From JAGOJE01 sp964553715 (GTDB lineage: Bacteria > Pseudomonadota > Alphaproteobacteria > Rickettsiales > Rickettsiaceae): 48,800 nucleotides of DNA. The notes beneath the pieces are model-generated. The model was not told the DNA's origin. It saw only the letters and a program-made list of their open reading frames with translations, and searched no databases. Positions 9,256 to 17,939 of the stretch are shown here, piece by piece. The position numbers were made by a program, and so were the translations under genes. How positions within the stretch are numbered: the first letter of the stretch is position 1; each line of letters opens with the position of its first letter. The stretch spans positions 1 to 48,800 of the forward strand of contig CAZKKY010000007.1 in the NCBI GenBank assembly GCA_964553715.1. The letters are read 5' to 3'.

Positions 9256-9354
9256 CTAACATACAACAACACCGAAACAAGTAACTGAACCAAGGTTACT
9301 ATTTAGGTACCCCACCAAGAGAGAGTTAGCGCGTAACTCACACAAATCACACAT
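9256..9354 (-). CDS. Possible small protein of 32 residues
   Basis: A short frame on the minus strand begins at an ATG at 9354 and is preceded six bases upstream by AGGAGAGG, one of the strongest ribosome-binding sequences in the window. The product starts MCDLCELRANS and ends in FGVVVC; it has four cysteines and no recognisable family. It overlaps the GAGTTA/TAACTC palindrome, so the signal may instead come from a palindromic element. Treat it as a candidate only. Confidence 0.25.
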   Translation of the reverse strand: MCDLCELRANSLLVGYLNSNLGSVTCFGVVVC

Positions 9355-9540
9355 TATTTGCCTCTCCTGGATTTTAGTATACAACCTTAGGTTATGTAGT
9401 CAATAGAAAAAACACAAAAAGTTTATATGTTTTTTTAATTAGAAAATTGTATCTGTGATCAAAATAAAGGCCATTACTTTGTTTGTATATGCATATTTAG
9501 AAAATAGGAAATACAATTATGCCAATCATTTATTATGTTG

Positions 9541-10509
9541 TCATAATCCTCTCTGAGCATTCTTTCTAGGTCCTTTATTAGAAAGAGATGGGGTAGAATC
9601 GGGAGTAAAATTTTTGCTAGGATATTCTGAAAGATTCTCTCTAGACATTGTTTTTTGTTTTTTATTACTATCTAATGTTTTTAATATATCTGTTTTGGAT
9701 AAATTTTCTTGTCCTTCGATTAGTCCGGAGTCCATTAGTTTATTTAGTAATGTATTTTTAGTTTTTTCATCATAATTTTTATCGTTAAAAATATTATCTA
9801 CCAACTGCGCAGAGCTAATATGCTCCTTATCTTTCATAAAATCGTCTATCATTTTAAATTCTTTGAGTTTTTGATATTGTTCTTGTCTTAATGATATAGC
9901 AGATTCTTCAAACTTGAATTCTCCATTTTGATTTTTTGTAAGTCCGATTTTAGCGTTTTCTTCAAAAATTTTATCATGCAGAACATGCTCTAGAGTATGT
10001 ATGGAAACTGGTCCACAAGAAGTAGAATCTTTCTGATATAGAGCATGATTTTTAGGATTTACCTCAACAACAATATCATTACCAAATTTTTGCTTAAAGC
10101 TATCTGCTATATCTTTCTCATATTTACTAAATCCATCAGCAAATTTTCCTGACTCTCCTATGGGGTCATATAGTACAAGAGTTTTAGTATTATCTTCAGT
10201 TTTTCTAAATATGGCAGATACATAATGACTATTGTGAAGATTTATCACTCCTGCAACAGTGTATTCTTTAGGTTCTTTTCCTGATTTGTCTAATATTTTT
10301 GGTTGGTTAAGATACATTGGTAAAGTATTTTGATTATAAGATCCAACATTAGCGCAGCTATATGTGTTTAGTCCGCCAGCTTCCATCGTATTTAATAAAA
10401 AGACATTATTTTTAAGGTTTGGTTTTATTGTCTCAAGCATCTGAGCTACTGTTTCATCAGAATATTGCTCGCCAGGGTTAAAGTCATTTTCCTCTATTTG
10501 AATCGTCAT
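9541..10509 (-). CDS. Ulp1-like (clan CE) cysteine protease, putative effector
   Basis: The 322-residue protein shows the full catalytic set of the Ulp1/C48 family. His95 is in NSHYVSAIF, Asp115 in LVLYDPIG, Gln159 in LYQKDSTSCG, and the nucleophile is Cys165. The Gln-to-Cys spacing of six matches Ulp1. Such enzymes cut ubiquitin, SUMO or NEDD8 from eukaryotic targets, or act as acetyltransferases. Bacteria lack these modifiers, so the likely site of action is the host cell. The C-terminal 150 residues are Lys/Glu-rich and end in a Ser/Pro/Asn-rich tail, possibly a secretion signal. No Sec signal peptide is seen. It is divergent from parC and monocistronic. Substrate specificity is not inferable. 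Confidence 0.8.
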   Translation of the reverse strand: MTIQIEENDFNPGEQYSDETVAQMLETIKPNLKNNVFLLNTMEAGGLNTYSCANVGSYNQNTLPMYLNQPKILDKSGKEPKEYTVAGVINLHNSHYVSAIFRKTEDNTKTLVLYDPIGESGKFADGFSKYEKDIADSFKQKFGNDIVVEVNPKNHALYQKDSTSCGPVSIHTLEHVLHDKIFEENAKIGLTKNQNGEFKFEESAISLRQEQYQKLKEFKMIDDFMKDKEHISSAQLVDNIFNDKNYDEKTKNTLLNKLMDSGLIEGQENLSKTDILKTLDSNKKQKTMSRENLSEYPSKNFTPDSTPSLSNKGPRKNAQRGL

Positions 10510-10654
10510 ATAATTCTCTATATTTTTTAATTAAATAAATATTAGCACTTCAATATTCATTTGACGAAATTAAAATCATAGAAGACTTATAATCTTTTCT
10601 CTGCTATGGTTTTTGCACACATAGTTTTTCACAGTATAAAAAATTACAATTAAT

Positions 10655-12874
10655 ATGTCATTAGAAGTTGGAAACAGAATAAAAAATATAGATTTTTCTG
10701 CTGCTTTAGGAGAAAGATATTTATCTTATGCTTTATCTACAATTATGTCTAGATCGTTACCTGATGTACGAGACGGTCTAAAGCCAGTTCATAGAAGGTT
10801 GCTTTATGCAATGCTTCAGCTTAGGCTTGACCCTGCATCATCTTATAAGAAGTGCGCTAGAGTAGTTGGTGATGTGATAGGTAAATATCATCCCCATGGT
10901 GATGTTGCAGTATATGATACTCTAGTAAGGCTTGCACAAAGTTTTTCTCTTAGATACCCTCTTATAGAAGGTCAGGGTAATTTTGGCTCTATTGATGGTG
11001 ATAATGCTGCGGCGATGCGATATACTGAATCTCGTCTTACTGAAATCGCAATGTTTTTGATGGGAGATATAGAAAAGGATACTGTGCCTTTTAGGCCTAC
11101 TTATGATGATTCAGATGAAGAGCCTACAATCATGCCATCAGCTTTTCCTAACCTTTTAGCCAATGGCTCTGAAGGAATAGCAGTTGGTATGGCTACTAAT
11201 ATACCTCCTCATAATTTGCATGAATTATGTGACGCCCTAATTTATATTATAAAAAAGCCAAATGCTGAAATCGAAGAATTATTACAATTTGTAAAAGGTC
11301 CCGATTTTCCTACTGGCGGAATCATTATAGATAGCAAAGAAGTGATAGCTAACAGCTATTTAACTGGCAAAGGTAGTATTAGAGTAAGAGGAAAATGGGA
11401 AAAAGAAAATCTTAGCCATGGTTTATATCAGATTGTTGTTACAGAAATTCCATATCAGGTCCAAAAATCAAGATTGATAGAGCATATTGCAGATTTAATG
11501 AGAGACAAAAAACTTCCTATGATTGGTAATATAAGAGACGAATCTGCTGAAGAAATAAGAATTGTAATAGAGCCTAAAAATCGTTCATGTCCTGCGGAAA
11601 GTTTAATGGAATCTTTGTTCAAACTTACTGAACTTGAATCGCGCATATCTATTAATATGAATGTGTTAAATAGTAAATCAATCCCTGAAGTGATGAATTT
11701 AAAGCAAATTTTAGGAGAGTTTCTTGCACATAGAGATCTTGTTGTACTAAAAAGATCAGCCTTTTTGCTAAATAAAGTGTGTAATAGAATAGAGATATTA
11801 TCAGGTCTTAGAATTGCATTTTTAAATCTGGATGAAATCATTAAGATCATCCGGGAAGAAGACGAGCCGAAAATAATCATGATGGAGCGCTTCAGTCTTA
11901 GCGATATGCAGGCTGAGTCTATTTTAAATACTCGTCTTCGTAGTCTTAGAAAGCTAGAAGAACAAGAAATCATTTCTGAGTTAGAGAAATTACAGAAAGA
12001 AAAAATATATTTAGAAGATATTACTTCAAATGAGAAATCAAGGTTCAATCTGATTCAAAGTGAGATCAAAAATATACAAAAGAAGTTTGGTTTTGGTACA
12101 AAAATTGGTGATAGGAAAACCCAATTCATAGAAGCTACAAATGTGGAGACTAATGTTAATATTGAAGCTTTTGTAGAAAAAGAGCCGATAACCATAATAT
12201 GCTCTAAAATGTCATGGATACGCTCCGTAAAAGGCCATGTAACGGATATTAGTAGCATAAAATATAAAGAAGGAGATGAAGAAGGTTTTATTCTACATGG
12301 ATATACTACAGATCAAATATTAATTTTCACTGATTCAGGAAGGTTTTATACCATCTTTGCGGATAATATCTCCAAAGGCAAAGGTCATGGAGATTCCGTA
12401 AAATTGCTTGTTGATATAGGATCAGACGAGATAATTAATATGCTAATCTTTAATTCTGATTCGAAAATTTTGGTGGCATCTAAAAAAGGCAAGGGCTTTT
12501 TAGTCTCTAGCTCTCAAGTTGTTGCTTCTACAAAGCTTGGGAAGCAGGTTTTGAATCTTGCAGAAGATGATAAGGCTTTATGTGCCATTATAGCACAAGG
12601 GAATAAGGTTGCTACTATAGGAGAGAATAGAAAATTATTGATATTTGATATTACCGAAATTCCTGAAATGAAAAGAGGAACAGGGGTAACATTACAAAAA
12701 TTCAAAGATGCAAAATTGATGGATGTAAAAATATTTGATGGAGCTGAAGGCCTCTGCTGGAGCCAGCCTGGAGGTCGCACAAGAACAGAAACGGACCTTA
12801 CCCCGTGGCTATCCAAAAGAGGTGGTGCTGGGAAAATACCACCAGTAGGTTTTCCAAAAAACAATAAATTCTAA
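10655..12874 (+). CDS. parC: DNA topoisomerase IV subunit A
   Basis: ParC forms the DNA-cutting subunit of topoisomerase IV, which unlinks daughter chromosomes, with ParE (not in this window). The 739-residue protein has LPDVRDGLKPVHRR (35-48), YHPHGD (78-83) and the catalytic Tyr123 in AAMRYTE. GSIDGDNAAAMRY without the GyrA-type insertion, together with the total length, points to ParC rather than GyrA. The C-terminal half carries beta-pinwheel-like repeats. The position equal to E. coli ParC Ser80 is Val84, and that of Glu84 is Asp88. trmFO follows after 10 bases and is probably co-transcribed. Confidence 0.95.
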   Translation: MSLEVGNRIKNIDFSAALGERYLSYALSTIMSRSLPDVRDGLKPVHRRLLYAMLQLRLDPASSYKKCARVVGDVIGKYHPHGDVAVYDTLVRLAQSFSLRYPLIEGQGNFGSIDGDNAAAMRYTESRLTEIAMFLMGDIEKDTVPFRPTYDDSDEEPTIMPSAFPNLLANGSEGIAVGMATNIPPHNLHELCDALIYIIKKPNAEIEELLQFVKGPDFPTGGIIIDSKEVIANSYLTGKGSIRVRGKWEKENLSHGLYQIVVTEIPYQVQKSRLIEHIADLMRDKKLPMIGNIRDESAEEIRIVIEPKNRSCPAESLMESLFKLTELESRISINMNVLNSKSIPEVMNLKQILGEFLAHRDLVVLKRSAFLLNKVCNRIEILSGLRIAFLNLDEIIKIIREEDEPKIIMMERFSLSDMQAESILNTRLRSLRKLEEQEIISELEKLQKEKIYLEDITSNEKSRFNLIQSEIKNIQKKFGFGTKIGDRKTQFIEATNVETNVNIEAFVEKEPITIICSKMSWIRSVKGHVTDISSIKYKEGDEEGFILHGYTTDQILIFTDSGRFYTIFADNISKGKGHGDSVKLLVDIGSDEIINMLIFNSDSKILVASKKGKGFLVSSSQVVASTKLGKQVLNLAEDDKALCAIIAQGNKVATIGENRKLLIFDITEIPEMKRGTGVTLQKFKDAKLMDVKIFDGAEGLCWSQPGGRTRTETDLTPWLSKRGGAGKIPPVGFPKNNKF

Positions 12875-12884
12875 AGATAAAATA

Positions 12885-14213
12885 ATGAGTAAAGTTTTAA
12901 ATATTATAGGTGCCGGCCTTGCAGGTAGTGAAGCTGCTTTTCAAGCTGCTAATATGGGAGTTAAAGTGAAGCTTTATGAAATGCGAAGTGAAAAGAAATT
13001 AACGCAAGCTCATAAAACCTCTAAATGCGCGGAGCTTGTATGTTCTAATTCTTTCCGTAATAATTCTGTAACTAGCGCAATAGGCCTTATGCATGAAGAA
13101 ATGAGGCGAGCGAATTCTTTAATCATCAAATCTGCTATGGATAATATGGTTCCAGCAGGCGGTGCTCTTGCTGTTGATAGAGATGGTTTTTCAGAAGATG
13201 TAGAAAATACCTTATTATCTCATCCTAATATAGAAATAATCCGCGAAGAAGTATCGTCAATACCAAGTGAGGGTAAATGGATAATTGCTACAGGCCCTCT
13301 TACTTCAGATTATCTTACAAAAGCAATTATTAGTATTACAGGAGAAGATCAGCTTGCTTTTTTTGATGCGATAGCTCCTATAATATATAAAGATTCCATA
13401 GATTTTTCTATTTGTTGGTATCAATCTAGATACGACAAAATGGGCCCTGGTGGGAATGGTAAAGACTATATAAATTGTCCAATGAATAGGGATGAATATT
13501 ATAATTTTATTGAAGCTCTACTTAAATCAGAAAAAACAGATTTTAAAGAATGGGAAAAAGATACGCCATATTTTAATGGATGCCTTCCTATAGAAGTAAT
13601 GGCAGAAAGGGGAGAAAAAACCTTGTTATTTGGGCCAATGAAACCTGTTGGCCTGCGCGATCCTCGCACTAACAGCCGTCCTTTTGCAGTAGTGCAACTA
13701 AGGCAAGATAATAAAATAGGTACTTTATATAACATGGTAGGATTTCAAACAAAGTTGAAATATTCTAATCAGCAAGATGTATTTAGGATGATTCCAGGTT
13801 TACAAAATGCAGAATTTGCAAGGCTAGGAGGACTGCACCGTAATACATTTATAAAGAGCCCTAAATTGTTAAATAATGTGATGCAAATGCATAAAGCTCC
13901 TAATATTAGATTCGCTGGTCAGATTACAGGAGTTGAAGGTTATGTTGAAAGTGCAGCTACGGGCCTTCTAGCTGGGATATTCGCAGCCAGTGAAATTAAT
14001 GGTGCTGAGCCAATTGTTCCTCCTAGAAATACGGCGCTTGGTGCTTTGTTGTCTCATATTACAGATGGTGCTAATATTGAAACTTTCCAGCCTATGAATA
14101 TTAATTTCGGACTTTTTGAGCCTCCTACAGAAAGAATGACTAAGGCTGATAAATATGCATTTTACAGCAATAGGGCATTATCAGAAATTGATAAATGGCT
14201 TCATTTAATATAA
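12885..14213 (+). CDS. trmFO: Methylenetetrahydrofolate--tRNA-(uracil-5-)-methyltransferase
   Basis: TrmFO makes m5U54 in the T-loop of tRNA, with methylene-tetrahydrofolate as carbon donor and FADH2 as reductant. The 442-residue protein begins with the FAD-binding motif GAGLAGSEAA (9-18). It has Cys52 in AELVCSNSFRN, matching the Cys53 that binds flavin or substrate in the Bacillus enzyme. Near the C-terminus is GQITGVEGY. It follows parC by 10 bases, so the two are probably one transcript. Confidence 0.97.
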   Translation: MSKVLNIIGAGLAGSEAAFQAANMGVKVKLYEMRSEKKLTQAHKTSKCAELVCSNSFRNNSVTSAIGLMHEEMRRANSLIIKSAMDNMVPAGGALAVDRDGFSEDVENTLLSHPNIEIIREEVSSIPSEGKWIIATGPLTSDYLTKAIISITGEDQLAFFDAIAPIIYKDSIDFSICWYQSRYDKMGPGGNGKDYINCPMNRDEYYNFIEALLKSEKTDFKEWEKDTPYFNGCLPIEVMAERGEKTLLFGPMKPVGLRDPRTNSRPFAVVQLRQDNKIGTLYNMVGFQTKLKYSNQQDVFRMIPGLQNAEFARLGGLHRNTFIKSPKLLNNVMQMHKAPNIRFAGQITGVEGYVESAATGLLAGIFAASEINGAEPIVPPRNTALGALLSHITDGANIETFQPMNINFGLFEPPTERMTKADKYAFYSNRALSEIDKWLHLI

Positions 14214-14338
14214 TCGTTGCTATTATGTCTTGAACAATATGATCTTTTAATTTGCGAGGCTAATTTTCTTAAAAACTCTTTTATAATTGCTAGAATTTTT
14301 ACAAAATAGAATGAAAGATAATATTGAGAGTAATAAGT

Positions 14339-15385
14339 ATGACAGTAAGCAAAAAACTATTTAGTAATTTTACTCCAAAACAGCTACAAAATATGTATTT
14401 CGTGGTAAGGAGTAATGTTCAAAAAGCAAGAAGTAATGTCCAAAATACGCGTGAGCAATTTACAGATAAAGCTTCAGAAGTGGTTTTGGGGCCAGAACAT
14501 AAAGAGGTGGTATCGACTGCTAAATCTATTGCCAAAGGAGCCGCTCTTTTCTCTGTTGTTTATCCTACCCTGCAGGAAACTGTATCTAAAGGTGTAAAAA
14601 AGGGCCATGACAAAATCAACAATTTAAAACATGTTAATAATGAAGTGCCTTCAGAGTCTAATAAACTTGAGACACTCTATAACAATAATGCGCTAGGTTT
14701 TTTTAAAAAAACGGTGCAAGTTATAGAAGAAGAATTTAATTCACAAATGAATAAAGAGCATCAGAAGGTTCAAAGTGTTCGTGAGTTAAATGATACTTTG
14801 ATAAAAGAAGAAGGGGTGCAATTAACTATTAAAGAGGGATTACAACATATAGAAAATCCAAGCAATAATGCTTTAGTTGTTACTAAATCTCTTCACAGTA
14901 TGAGTAATTTGTTATCAGATTTATCTTATCATAATAATAAAAATGCTATGATGGCTTTTGAAGATTTTCACAATGAAGTGCCCATTGTTTCTTCTAAAGT
15001 AACCGCACCTAGATTACCTGATACATTAGATACTTATAAGGTACTTGCAGCATTTTCTGAAACAAAAGTAAGTGAAATAGGCAAAAAGATGTTTGTTGAA
15101 CATGGATCAAATGTTATTGGCTTTTCAATAGAAAAAATGTATAAATATCTTAATAGCGAACAGAAAAAAGAATATGCAAATGCATTTAAAGAAGCTGTAG
15201 AGAATACAAAAACTAGAGATAATGCTGAAAAAACTAGAGAAGAAATTATAAAAAATAAAAAGCTAGAGTTAAAATTAAAGGCAATGCAGAAAGAAACAAT
15301 GAAATTTATTGTTAATGATGATAATGTAGGGTCTAAGCCTATAAACGTAAAGACTAATACAAACAAAAAAGATTTAGGGATGTAG
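14339..15385 (+). CDS. Hypothetical protein, first of an orphan pair
   Basis: I place the start at the ATG at 14339 (348 residues) because GAGAG lies eight bases upstream; an in-frame TTG at 14324 overlaps that signal. The protein is Lys/Glu/Asn-rich and mostly helical, with a short tandem motif (RSNVQKA, RSNVQNT) near residues 24-38. There is a weakly hydrophobic stretch around residues 60-75 (AKGAALFSVVYPTL). The region near residue 295 (ENTKTRDNAEKTREEIIKNK) looks like a coiled coil. No family is recognised. The next gene begins three bases after its stop, so the two form an operon. Confidence 0.75.
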   Translation: MTVSKKLFSNFTPKQLQNMYFVVRSNVQKARSNVQNTREQFTDKASEVVLGPEHKEVVSTAKSIAKGAALFSVVYPTLQETVSKGVKKGHDKINNLKHVNNEVPSESNKLETLYNNNALGFFKKTVQVIEEEFNSQMNKEHQKVQSVRELNDTLIKEEGVQLTIKEGLQHIENPSNNALVVTKSLHSMSNLLSDLSYHNNKNAMMAFEDFHNEVPIVSSKVTAPRLPDTLDTYKVLAAFSETKVSEIGKKMFVEHGSNVIGFSIEKMYKYLNSEQKKEYANAFKEAVENTKTRDNAEKTREEIIKNKKLELKLKAMQKETMKFIVNDDNVGSKPINVKTNTNKKDLGM

Positions 15386-15388
15386 TAT

Positions 15389-15976
15389 ATGGAAAGTAAT
15401 AGCAGTAATGAAATGACTCTAGAAGAGTTTGAATATATTTGTAATATCTTTTTAGAGTTTTGTGATAGTTTAAGTGATATTGAGCTAGAACGCAAAATAC
15501 TTGTTGATCATGCTAGGATGAGCGATTCAGAGTTTGAAGAATTACTAACCAGCCTTGATCAAGCTAAACTTGAAGAATCGATAGATAACAAAAATTCTGA
15601 TGAGCTAAAAGATTTGGCCCGTAGTTTAAGGCAATATGTAATAGATAATGATTTGTCGTATGAATATTTAGAGAGTAGTTACGATACTTTTATTAATAGT
15701 CTTAAAGCTGATTGTATAGGACGCTTAACAAATATAGGTCTTGAATTACAACAATTAATGATAAAGTGCTATCCTTCTGTAGAAGAACAAGAGTATATAG
15801 AGTGCAGAGACTCTGTTGTCACAAATAATATTGAGACTAGCGAAAGTGTTAAAGAGATTTCAGATTATTTTAGGCATCTAAACACTAGATATATAATTTC
15901 TGAAGAGGAATATGCAGAGATGCTCCATAATACAATTATAGGTGCTATTTTAGAACATGATCAGGTTTATGAGTAA
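15389..15976 (+). CDS. Hypothetical acidic protein, second of an orphan pair
   Basis: A 195-residue, strongly acidic, helix-rich protein starting three bases after the stop of the preceding orphan gene. It has four scattered cysteines, no signal peptide and no membrane segment. Its acidity contrasts with the Lys-rich upstream protein, which would fit a complex or an effector-chaperone pair; small acidic helical proteins next to effectors are often chaperones. That is inference from size and charge alone. No ribosome binding site is obvious, so it may be translated by coupling. Confidence 0.7.
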   Translation: MESNSSNEMTLEEFEYICNIFLEFCDSLSDIELERKILVDHARMSDSEFEELLTSLDQAKLEESIDNKNSDELKDLARSLRQYVIDNDLSYEYLESSYDTFINSLKADCIGRLTNIGLELQQLMIKCYPSVEEQEYIECRDSVVTNNIETSESVKEISDYFRHLNTRYIISEEEYAEMLHNTIIGAILEHDQVYE

Positions 15977-16063
15977 TAATTCTTGAGATTAGAAAATTCA
16001 AAACATCTTTTTAAGCTCCTTATTCTATTTGATTAGATCATTAAAACTCAACTTATTTATCAT

Positions 16064-17824
16064 ATGAAAGATTTTGAATACACAGATACTATAATTCATA
16101 ATATAGACGACATAGCAAAAAAATATCAGGAAGCTATGTTATATATTATGCAAGGTAAGGGGATAGATAATTTTATCAATAATATAAATATCAAAAAAAT
16201 GGATCTTGTTACCAAAGAGGTAACAGAAAAAATATTAGAACATCCTGAAAAATTCATAGAACATAACATAGAATATGGCAAAAAATTTGCCTCTCTTCTG
16301 AATAATACAATGATGAGATTCGTTGGAGAAAATATACCACCTATGTATAGTTTTGATAATAAGGATAAAAGATTTAAAGATCCTAGCTGGCATGAGAATA
16401 TATATTTTGATTTTATAAGACAATCTTACTTAATGTCTACAGAATGGGTCTTAGAGAGTGCAAAAAAATTGGATCTTGATAGTAAAATGCAAAAGATGCT
16501 AGCATTTTATGCAAAACAATTTACAGATGCTTTATGCCCAGCGAATTTTCCTTTATGTAATCCAGAAGTGATAAAAGAATCTATATCAAGTAAATGGGAA
16601 AATATATCAATAGGGTTTGATAATTTCTTAGAAGATTTAAAAAATACCGATGGTTTTTTTAATATCAATACTACAGACAAGCTATCTTTTAAAATTGGTG
16701 AAAATATTGCATCTACCAAAGGAAAAATAGTATTCAAAAATGATCTTATGGAGCTTATTTGTTATGAACCTAAAGAAAAGATATATCAAGTTCCTATTTT
16801 AATAGTACCACCATGGATAAATAAATATTACATTTTAGATTTGTCTAACACGAATTCCTTTGTCAAATGGCTAGTAGATAATAATTTTCAGGTATTCCTT
16901 ATATCTTGGGTTAATCCTGGTAAATCATTATCCGAGAAAAATTTTGAAGATTATGGAAATGAGGGAATATTAGAGGCCTTAAAATATATAAAATCTTATA
17001 GCGATTGCGATAACATTAATGCTTTAGGATATTGCATAGGGGGTACATTGCTTGCTTGTGTTCAAAGCCTGCTAAAATCCAGAAATGATGATACTATCTC
17101 TTCCGCTACTTATATTACTACTTTATTAGATTTTGAAAATTCTGGGGAAGTCGGATTGTTTATTAATGAGGAAACTATAAGGATAATAGAAGATGAAATA
17201 AAAAATAAAGGATATTTTGACGGAAGATATATAGCAAATAGTTTTAGTCTTCTAAGGGCAAACGACCTCATCTGGTCTTTTTTTGTTAATAACTATTTGC
17301 TTGGGCGCATGCCATTACCTTTTGACTTACTATATTGGAATTCAGACCCTACCAATTTACCTTCTAAAATGTATAGTTTTTATTTACGTAATATGTATTT
17401 AGAAAATAACTTAGTAAAATCTGATATTGTAGATTTTTTAGGTCATAAAATTAATCTTTCAAAAATTACAACCCCTTCATTTTTTCTTGGAGCAAAAGAT
17501 GATCATATAGCTCCATGGCAAAGTGTTTTTGCAGGGATGAATATTTTTTCCGGGGAAAAAGAATTTTGTTTATCTGCTTCTGGCCATGTTGCAGGTGTTG
17601 TAAACCCTGTTAGTCAAAATAAATATTCTTACTGGGTAAATCAGAATAACATAAAATCTTCTGATGAATGGATATCTAAAGCAGAAAATATTTCAGGATC
17701 TTGGTGGTCTTACTGGCTTTCATGGCAGAAAAAATATAGTGGTATGTTAGTAGAAGAAAAATACTATCATAAGATAAAGGCTATAGAAAAAGCTCCTGGT
17801 CAATATGTAAAAGTAAGAATCTAA
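16064..17824 (+). CDS. phaC: Poly(3-hydroxyalkanoate) synthase (class I)
   Basis: PhaC polymerises hydroxyacyl-CoA into polyhydroxyalkanoate storage granules. The 586-residue length fits class I. The lipase-like box is GYCIGG with nucleophile Cys324. The general acid/base pair is Asp480 in DDHIAPW and His508 in SGHVAGVVNP, at the same numbers as in the Cupriavidus enzyme for Asp and His. PPWINKYYILDL and FLISWVNP are family signatures. No phaA, phaB or phasin gene is in the window. It has its own 87-base leader without a strong ribosome binding site. Confidence 0.96.
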   Translation: MKDFEYTDTIIHNIDDIAKKYQEAMLYIMQGKGIDNFINNINIKKMDLVTKEVTEKILEHPEKFIEHNIEYGKKFASLLNNTMMRFVGENIPPMYSFDNKDKRFKDPSWHENIYFDFIRQSYLMSTEWVLESAKKLDLDSKMQKMLAFYAKQFTDALCPANFPLCNPEVIKESISSKWENISIGFDNFLEDLKNTDGFFNINTTDKLSFKIGENIASTKGKIVFKNDLMELICYEPKEKIYQVPILIVPPWINKYYILDLSNTNSFVKWLVDNNFQVFLISWVNPGKSLSEKNFEDYGNEGILEALKYIKSYSDCDNINALGYCIGGTLLACVQSLLKSRNDDTISSATYITTLLDFENSGEVGLFINEETIRIIEDEIKNKGYFDGRYIANSFSLLRANDLIWSFFVNNYLLGRMPLPFDLLYWNSDPTNLPSKMYSFYLRNMYLENNLVKSDIVDFLGHKINLSKITTPSFFLGAKDDHIAPWQSVFAGMNIFSGEKEFCLSASGHVAGVVNPVSQNKYSYWVNQNNIKSSDEWISKAENISGSWWSYWLSWQKKYSGMLVEEKYYHKIKAIEKAPGQYVKVRI

Positions 17825-17910
17825 TGTAGTTACTTAAAGGACGCATATGTGATGTAAAATCAGATCTTGTAGGCGTTATAATTTTTTTCACATTCATATT
17901 TGTATTACAA

Positions 17911-17935
17911 TTCCTTCTGTAAATATTAGAAGGAA
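17911..17935 (+). promoter_or_regulatory. Hairpin that buries the ribosome binding site of the ankyrin-protease gene
   Basis: TTCCTTCT (17911-17918) is perfectly complementary to AGAAGGAA (17928-17935), with a 9-base loop. The stem extends by two A-T pairs past a bulged A. The 3' arm contains the AAGGA ribosome binding site of the gene starting at 17940. Closed, the hairpin would block initiation, as in simple RNA thermometers or repressor-controlled leaders. Confidence 0.5.
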
Positions 17936-17939
17936 ATTT

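Larger units (their letters stand above)
8862..9540. other. 679-base spacer with inverted repeats
   Basis: No long gene is present between recG and the Ulp1-like protease gene, which converge here. The spacer holds a two-tier hairpin (8984-9056), enclosed by the inverted repeat ATCAACGTA (8901-8909) / TACGTTGAT (9054-9062). A 10-base direct repeat, GGTAGAAAGG, occurs at 8936 and 8983. A small palindrome GAGTTA/TAACTC lies near 9322-9338, inside a possible 32-codon reading frame. It could be a decayed gene, a palindromic element or an RNA gene. Confidence 0.5.

Noticed and set aside
8862..9540. tmRNA or RNase P RNA in the spacer after recG
   Set aside because: I found neither a recognisable tag-peptide frame nor conserved core motifs; only unassigned stems are visible.
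10561..10593. TTGACG ... TATAAT as a parC promoter
   Set aside because: The spacing is 21 bases, too long for a normal sigma-70 promoter; I could not support it.
11455..12048. 197-codon minus-strand frame inside parC
   Set aside because: It is antisense to conserved parC sequence; Ser/Ile-rich composition is typical of a shadow frame.
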